Source of the DNA: Bacteroidota bacterium
GTDB lineage: Bacteria; Bacteroidota; Ignavibacteria; Kapaibacteriales; HRBIN21
Length of the DNA: 64,000 nt
Assembly (NCBI GenBank): GCA_030550395.1
Contig: JAUQPL010000001.1
Location: forward strand, 193,795 to 257,794
Direction: 5' to 3'
The notes beneath the pieces are model-generated. The model did no database searches. It was not told where the DNA came from and saw nothing but the letters and a program-made list of their open reading frames with translations. The translations under genes and the position numbers were made by a program. The stretch's first letter is position 1; each line of letters opens with the position of its first letter. Of the stretch, positions 59,433 to 64,000 are shown in pieces.

Positions 59433-60422
59433 TCATCCTCTTTGCCGGACCTCACTTTCATCGGCAACGCTCAAGCACTGAGCGCGTCCTTGGACCACCG
59501 CACGAGCCCCGATGATAGAGCCCTCCAGCACTACAGCCTCTACATAAGCCTCAGCATTGACAATTGTGTTCCGTAAAACGCTCAATCGTATCGTGGCACT
59601 CTCACCAACACTGGCATACGGACCAATGACAGCAGCCTCTATCCGCGCCGTCGGAGCAATGTAGACCGGGGGAATAACTGCACACCCGTCTAACCGAGGA
59701 TTATTTCCCCGGCGAGCTAAGAGATGACGGTTCGTCTCCAACAACGTCTCCCACTTCCCACAGTCATACCAGCCTTCTACCACGAAGGGGTGGAAGCAAG
59801 CTCCGCGCTGCCGCATGAGCTCAAGCGCATCTGTGAGTTGATACTCCCCTCGAGTGCGGAAACCCCGATGCAGCAGCTCTTCCAAAGCTTCCCGAAGCCA
59901 ATGCGACTCTCGTATAAGGTAAAGCCCCACTAAAGCCACATCAGAGAGCGGCTCCTCCGGTTTTTCCACAAATCCGCTCACAACCCCGTCCTGGAGTACT
60001 ACAACGCCGAACCGACGCGGGTCATCAACTCGATGAACTCCGACGACATTGTCCGGACAGCAGAGCAATCCGGTCCAGTCTACCTCCACAATGGTATCAC
60101 CCAAGATGATGAGAACGGGCGAGCCATCCAGATACTGCCGTGCACACCAAATAGCATGCCCTAAACCAGCGGCTTCCTCTTGCACTACCCAGCGTGGCTG
60201 CAGCTGTGGATATGCCCGCCGAACATACTCCACCACCTGGTCGCCCTTATACCCAACGACAAGGACAACCTCCTGGATGCCAGCACTGAGCACCCCATCG
60301 AGAATATGCCCCAGAATGGGCTTGTCAGCAACGGTCAATAGCGTCTTCGGCACAACATACGTATGAGGACGCAACCGCGTTCCCGCACCGGCAACTGGAA
60401 TAATTGCTCGTTGGACTGCCAT
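59433..60422 (-). CDS. Sugar nucleotidyltransferase (RmlA/GalU-like)
   Basis: 329 residues from the ATG at 60422, 11 bases after the asnB stop. The nucleotide-binding motif is IIPVAGAGTRLRPHTYVVPKTLLTVADKP, and the metal aspartate is in LIILGDTIVEVDW. VEGWYDCGKWETLLETNRHLL is typical of glucose-1-phosphate thymidylyl- or uridylyltransferases. About residues 250-329 look like a left-handed beta-helix of hexapeptide repeats (IAPTARIEAAVIGPYASVG), as in UDP-sugar pyrophosphorylases. It makes an NDP-sugar for envelope glycans; nucleotide and sugar are unresolved. It may be cotranscribed with asnB. Confidence 0.87.
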   Translation of the reverse strand: MAVQRAIIPVAGAGTRLRPHTYVVPKTLLTVADKPILGHILDGVLSAGIQEVVLVVGYKGDQVVEYVRRAYPQLQPRWVVQEEAAGLGHAIWCARQYLDGSPVLIILGDTIVEVDWTGLLCCPDNVVGVHRVDDPRRFGVVVLQDGVVSGFVEKPEEPLSDVALVGLYLIRESHWLREALEELLHRGFRTRGEYQLTDALELMRQRGACFHPFVVEGWYDCGKWETLLETNRHLLARRGNNPRLDGCAVIPPVYIAPTARIEAAVIGPYASVGESATIRLSVLRNTIVNAEAYVEAVVLEGSIIGARAVVQGRAQCLSVADESEVRQRG

Positions 60423-60433
60423 GTACCTACCCT

Positions 60434-62260
60434 TTATAACACCCACGGATTCTCGTCTGACCATACTGCCAACACCAGAAGAAGAAACCGGGTCACCGGA
60501 GAGCGAAGATCTGCCCTCTGGAATAGGCGTGGATGAAAGACCTTTTCACACCAGAAGCGACTCTCACAAATGCGCTCCCGCCAGCGCACTCGCTGTAACC
60601 ACTCCCGCAGTGGGATGCTGAATCCCTTTTTGGGACGATAGACCAGTTCCGGCGGCAACTGCCGTTCTAATAAGCGCTTAAGGAGCCACTTCCCTCCCCA
60701 CTGCGGATGCCACAACAGTCGGTCCGATACGCGGCAGACCCACTCCACCAACCGATGATCCACCAACGGAACCCGCACCTCTAACCCAACTGCCATGGAA
60801 GCACGATCTACCTTCGTGAGCATTTTCTCCGGCAACCAGGACTGCAAGTCCAAACGCAACCGAGAACGGAGCGGGGATACACCCTGGCTTTGGTACTGCC
60901 GCAGGAACCAGAACTCATCGTATTCCGACGGCACTAAAGCAACAAACTCCGGATGGAAAAGCCGTCGCTTCTGTCCAAACTCAAGCCATATAGACGTACG
61001 CAGGACCCGTTCCTCCGCAGGCAGAAAAAGCCGTAACCATCGCTCTCCCCGCCGAGTTGGCATGCAGCGTAGAAGCCACGGCACAACACGCCGGGAACGG
61101 ACGGGAAATCCATTGAGTCCAACATCCGAGCTTTGCTGAATGTAACCCGCAAAGAGCTCGTCACCCCCATCGCCCGACAGCACTGCCTTCACCTCTGCCC
61201 GAGCTGCACGGGAAACAGCCAGGACAGCAATGCCAGAGGTATCTCCAAATGGCTCCCCATAGACCCGCACAAAGTGCTCAATTGCAGGGACAAAATCTTC
61301 GGCCGCAAGGGGAACAACACGGTGTTCAACCCCTAAGCAGCGGGCAACCGCCTCTGCGAAGTGCTTTTCACTGGAACTCTCCCCCGGAAAATCCACCGTG
61401 AAGGCCCGTACAGGATATTGACGCCGCGCATAAGCCACTACCACCGATGAATCCACACCCCCGCTCAAGAAAGCTCCAATCGGGACGTCAGCAACGAGAT
61501 GCTCGCTAACGACCTCCGATAAGAGCCTGTCCAGCTCCTCCATCGCCTGTTCTGCCGTATACTCCTCCTCGGCTGGCTCCGGAAGCTGCCAATACCGCTG
61601 ACCGACACACCGCCACCGCTGGACATCCAAGTACACCCATGTGCCAGCCTCCACCTTGCGCACTTGGCAGTAGATGCTCTTCGGCGGCGGAATATAGTGG
61701 TAGCTCAGGAAATCCCACAGTGCCGTCACATCCAAGCGGAGTTCAATATCGGGCAACCGTTGTAAGGCAGACAACTCGGAAGCGAAAGCAAAGCAGTTGT
61801 CATTCCACACGTAGTACAACGGCTTAATGCCCAAGCGGTCCCGAACCAACCAGAGCCGTTGCTCGTGCTCATCCCAGAGGGCAAAGGCAAACATGCCCCG
61901 GAAGAAGCGGAGGCATTCAATGCCGTAGTGCTCGTAGAAGGCAAGAATGACCTCGGTGTCGCTTTCTGAACGAAAGCGCCATCCCCAGCGCAAGGCTTCC
62001 TGCCGCAGTTGCCGGAAGTTGTAGATTTCACCATTGAAAACGATGCAAGTGCGCCCTGTTGAACTCTGCATAGGTTGGGCTGCAGCAGCAGACAAATCCA
62101 CAATCGCCAGCCTCCTATGCGCAAAGCCCAAACGTCCGGAAGGATGGAGCCACGTCCCTCCGCCATCAGGTCCACGATGGTGGAGCGCTTGACTGAGTGC
62201 CTCTAACTCCGCGGTCTGGATCGCTTTTGCCCGACGACAGATCCCGGCGATTCCACACAT
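60434..62260 (-). CDS. asnB: Asparagine synthase (glutamine-hydrolysing) / AsnB family
   Basis: 608 residues. The glutaminase domain starts at Cys2 (MCGIAGICRR) and has HRRLAIVDLS and FNGEIYNFRQLRQE. The synthetase domain has the PP-loop SGGVDSSVV and GDGGDELFAGY. Some AsnB relatives in polysaccharide clusters amidate sugars rather than aspartate; the neighbouring nucleotidyltransferase makes this worth noting. It heads the unit, with a promoter box 28 bases upstream. Confidence 0.92.
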   Translation of the reverse strand: MCGIAGICRRAKAIQTAELEALSQALHHRGPDGGGTWLHPSGRLGFAHRRLAIVDLSAAAAQPMQSSTGRTCIVFNGEIYNFRQLRQEALRWGWRFRSESDTEVILAFYEHYGIECLRFFRGMFAFALWDEHEQRLWLVRDRLGIKPLYYVWNDNCFAFASELSALQRLPDIELRLDVTALWDFLSYHYIPPPKSIYCQVRKVEAGTWVYLDVQRWRCVGQRYWQLPEPAEEEYTAEQAMEELDRLLSEVVSEHLVADVPIGAFLSGGVDSSVVVAYARRQYPVRAFTVDFPGESSSEKHFAEAVARCLGVEHRVVPLAAEDFVPAIEHFVRVYGEPFGDTSGIAVLAVSRAARAEVKAVLSGDGGDELFAGYIQQSSDVGLNGFPVRSRRVVPWLLRCMPTRRGERWLRLFLPAEERVLRTSIWLEFGQKRRLFHPEFVALVPSEYDEFWFLRQYQSQGVSPLRSRLRLDLQSWLPEKMLTKVDRASMAVGLEVRVPLVDHRLVEWVCRVSDRLLWHPQWGGKWLLKRLLERQLPPELVYRPKKGFSIPLREWLQRVRWRERICESRFWCEKVFHPRLFQRADLRSPVTRFLLLVLAVWSDENPWVL

Positions 62261-62288
62261 TCCTGGCAGACCCCGGCGTATCCACCTA

Positions 62289-62296
62289 CAAAATTA
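62289..62296 (-). promoter_or_regulatory. -7 box (TAATTTTG) of asnB
   Basis: Exact TAnnTTTG on the minus strand, 28 bases before the asnB ATG, just after the anmK stop at 62304. Confidence 0.6.
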
Positions 62297-62303
62297 ACCC
62301 TCC

Positions 62304-63491
62304 CTACAGCCCCGCTTCTCCCTTCCCCGGTTGAGCAATGACGCCTAATACAGCGGCCCGCCGAGCCCCAGTGACGGAAGGCAAATTCCCCGGAACACCG
62401 CCAAGCGTCCGATAAGCCAAGTAGGCAAAGCAGAGCGCTTCCTTCGCCTGTACCGGGATACCGTAGACCTCACTCCGCTCTATCCGCACGGCTGGAAGCT
62501 CCTGTTGTAATTGCTCCATCAAGAACTGGTTAAGCGCCCCTCCTCCGGAAACAATGAGACGAGCACAGGAAGCCGCAAAGAGACGAAGATTCTCCGCAAT
62601 ACTCCAAGCGGTAAACCGCGCCAGCGTATGCACCACATCCTCAGCTGGAATCCCAGGCGGAAGGCTTTGCTGGAGTAGCTCTTGCAAATGCCTGCGTGAG
62701 AAGAGCTCCCGCCCAGTGGACTTCGGAGGAGGCTGCCGAATGAAAGACAACTGTTGCAACGCCTCCCAGAGACGGGGCACTAATCGTCCGGCTTGAGCAA
62801 TTCGGCCTCCCTCATCGTACCGCTTTCCGAAGAAGAGCTCCACGGCCGTGTCAATCCACAAATTCCCAGGACCCGTATCCCATGCCCGCACCTGCTCCGG
62901 GGTGCAGTCCGGCGGAAGCACGGTAACATTGGCAATACCTCCGATATTGAGAACCACAACCCCCTCCCGATCACTCCGCAAGAAAGCCCAATCAAACACC
63001 GGTACCAACGGCGCCCCTTCTCCGCCATGGGCAAGATCGGCACTTCGGAAATCCCCCACCACAGTTTTCTCTAACCACTGCGCCAGGGCCGATAGGTTTG
63101 TCAGTTGAAGCCCAATCCCGTACCCGCGCTCTCCTCGTGCTCCCGGGTTATGATACACCGTCTGACCGTGGACACCAACCGCATCGACGGATTCCAGCCC
63201 GATGCCCAAGGTTTGACAACACCGCCGAACACTTTCCGCTGTCCACTCAGATAACTCCCAGTGAAGTTCTGCTACCTCCGCAATCGTAAGCGATTCTTCC
63301 TGTAGACGCCGAAGACGAAACCGAAGTAATGGCGGGAATTCCTCGTGATACCATCCCCAGAGTCGGAAATGGTCACGCTTCTCCTGACGCCAAAAGTCTG
63401 CAACCACAACGTCCACCCCATCCAAGGATGTCCCCGACATTACGCCCACAAGTCGCCGTGGAACAGCAAACCACTCTTTTCCCATAGCCAT
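62304..63491 (-). CDS. anmK: Anhydro-N-acetylmuramic acid kinase
   Basis: 395 residues; a second ATG two codons later is equally possible. It phosphorylates 1,6-anhydro-MurNAc during cell-wall recycling. Signatures: VGVMSGTSLDGVDVVVADF, VGVHGQTVYHNPG, VVGDFRSADLAHGGEGAPLVPVFD, NIGGIANVTVLPP, the AWDTGPGNLWID segment and VSGGGALNQFLM. No other recycling gene lies beside it. Confidence 0.95.
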   Translation of the reverse strand: MAMGKEWFAVPRRLVGVMSGTSLDGVDVVVADFWRQEKRDHFRLWGWYHEEFPPLLRFRLRRLQEESLTIAEVAELHWELSEWTAESVRRCCQTLGIGLESVDAVGVHGQTVYHNPGARGERGYGIGLQLTNLSALAQWLEKTVVGDFRSADLAHGGEGAPLVPVFDWAFLRSDREGVVVLNIGGIANVTVLPPDCTPEQVRAWDTGPGNLWIDTAVELFFGKRYDEGGRIAQAGRLVPRLWEALQQLSFIRQPPPKSTGRELFSRRHLQELLQQSLPPGIPAEDVVHTLARFTAWSIAENLRLFAASCARLIVSGGGALNQFLMEQLQQELPAVRIERSEVYGIPVQAKEALCFAYLAYRTLGGVPGNLPSVTGARRAAVLGVIAQPGKGEAGL

Positions 63492-63563
63492 CCAATAGCC
63501 GAGATTCTGACAGTAGTGGACGCTTGCCCACGCAGACTTCGTCTTTTTGTCAGCAAGCTCCCG

Positions 63564-63571
63564 TATTTTTG
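63564..63571 (+). promoter_or_regulatory. -7 box (TATTTTTG) of tRNA-Ser(GCU)
   Basis: Exact TAnnTTTG ending 9 bases before the first base of the tRNA, identical in spacing to the other tRNA promoter. Confidence 0.7.
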
Positions 63572-63580
63572 CACCTGTCT

Positions 63581-63671
63581 GGAGAGGTGGCCGAGTGGCT
63601 GAAGGCGGCGGTTTGCTAAACCGTTGTAGCGCTGAAAGGCGCTACCGTGGGTTCGAATCCCACCCTCTCCG
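63581..63671 (+). tRNA. tRNA-Ser (anticodon GCT)
   Basis: 91 nt. Acceptor GGAGAGG pairs with CCTCTCC; the discriminator is G; the anticodon loop TTGCTAA lies between GCGGT and ACCGT. The long variable arm is TAGCGCTGAAAGGCGCTA. It reads AGC/AGU. Acceptor and T arm are identical to tRNA-Ser(CGA) at 54089. No encoded CCA. Confidence 0.95.
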
Positions 63672-63695
63672 CGCTCCCCAACCGATGGCTCCTCC

Positions 63696-64000
63696 ATGGA
63701 GAAGCGCTTTAACAACGTTGCCTTAGAACGGCTAGAACAGACGGAGGTATCGCTTCGCCAAGACCCCGCAAATGCCCGCCGGAAACAGGTGTTGGAGGGA
63801 GAATGGGTGCTGGGTCAAGGCGCTCCACAGTTCCGGGCCTTCATCTCCTACGAAGGCGGACAGACTATCTTCGAGATGGACAACCCGACTTTCATGGGCG
63901 GAGATGGTTCCCTGCCCGGTCCAATGCATTACTGCTTCTCTGGGCTTGCAGCCTGCTATGCCTCTACCTTCGCCATCATTGCTGCCCAACGGGGAATTCC
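63696..64000 (+). CDS. OsmC-family protein (N-terminal part, runs off the window)
   Basis: 101 codons are visible from the ATG at 63696. Residues 50-75 (FISYEGGQTIFEMDNPTFMGGDGSLPGPMHY) and the segment CFSGLAACYASTFAII match the first half of OsmC-like proteins. In this fold a conserved cysteine in a buried helix (the HYC or AAC position) is the catalytic thiol; OsmC and Ohr reduce organic hydroperoxides, while others in the superfamily have unknown roles. The second catalytic cysteine would lie past the window edge. It may be cotranscribed with tRNA-Ser; no terminator is visible between. Confidence 0.75.
   Translation, partial: MEKRFNNVALERLEQTEVSLRQDPANARRKQVLEGEWVLGQGAPQFRAFISYEGGQTIFEMDNPTFMGGDGSLPGPMHYCFSGLAACYASTFAIIAAQRGI

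Noticed and set aside
1-64000. Mobile elements, CRISPR arrays, phage genes, toxin-antitoxin pairs
   Set aside because: No transposase, no regularly spaced repeats, no integrase other than the Xer-type housekeeping recombinase, and no small paired toxin/antitoxin genes were seen.

Overview
The window is 64 kb of dense bacterial chromosome of moderately high GC, with about 58 protein genes, three tRNA genes and no insertion sequence, prophage, CRISPR array or rRNA. Several features point to the Bacteroidota/Chlorobiota (FCB) side of the tree. These are a type IX secretion (T9SS) C-terminal sorting domain on a DUF1501 protein, a PorV/PorQ-like outer-membrane protein, a DUF5683 protein, a Bacteroides-like serine palmitoyltransferase, leucine dehydrogenase, and a recurring TAnnTTTG promoter element in place of the usual -10 box. 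The gene mix (B-type ba3-like oxidase, HdrD-like Fe-S oxidoreductase, NuoAB) indicates an aerobic or microaerobic respirer. A Kapabacteria- or Ignavibacteria-like lineage is my guess and cannot be settled from this window.

Layout. 1-8.3 kb: the end of a probable solute-binding protein, SixA phosphatase, and a membrane Fe-S oxidoreductase divergent from a Crp/Fnr regulator; then a five-gene minus-strand operon (serine palmitoyltransferase, SDR, PorV-like protein, NHL-type protein, lipoprotein). 8.3-16.8 kb: DNA glycosylase, then tilS-hpt-ftsH-murB on plus, and leucine dehydrogenase-nusB on minus. 16.9-27.1 kb: copper export (HMA protein, CopA), glutamate-semialdehyde dehydrogenase, an orphan PAS/GAF histidine kinase, a lone nuoA-nuoB pair, and an amino-acid permease followed by a decayed response-regulator fragment and a YciO-type protein. 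27.1-34.4 kb: a DUF1800/DUF1501 pair, and purD-epimerase-Na+ symporter-CDP-alcohol phosphotransferase. 34.5-38.2 kb: a self-contained rpsD unit, then TPR protein, small Cys-rich protein, CpoB-like protein and ruvA.

38.3-49.9 kb: a tightly overlapped seven-gene minus-strand operon (Xer recombinase, Gfo/Idh/MocA oxidoreductase, lipoprotein, ribD, a 926-aa repeat protein, dnaE, M28 peptidase). 50-54.2 kb: a GT-C type membrane protein, glmS, a DUF5683 protein, and a tRNA-Ser/tRNA-Leu unit with promoter and terminator. 54.2-57.7 kb: a compact B-type cytochrome oxidase operon (IIa-II-I-SCO-PCuAC), including a 38-residue subunit IIa gene. 57.9-64 kb: pyrimidine-nucleoside phosphorylase, asparagine synthetase with a sugar nucleotidyltransferase, AnmK, tRNA-Ser(GCU) and the start of an OsmC-family gene.

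Most genes are housekeeping. The items most worth a second look are the repeat-bearing C-terminal extension on FtsH, the roughly 12-repeat secreted protein between ribD and dnaE, the sphingolipid-type synthase joined to envelope genes, the response-regulator remnant whose phospho-acceptor position reads proline, and the recurring TAnnTTTG promoter geometry, which agrees between mRNA and tRNA genes.
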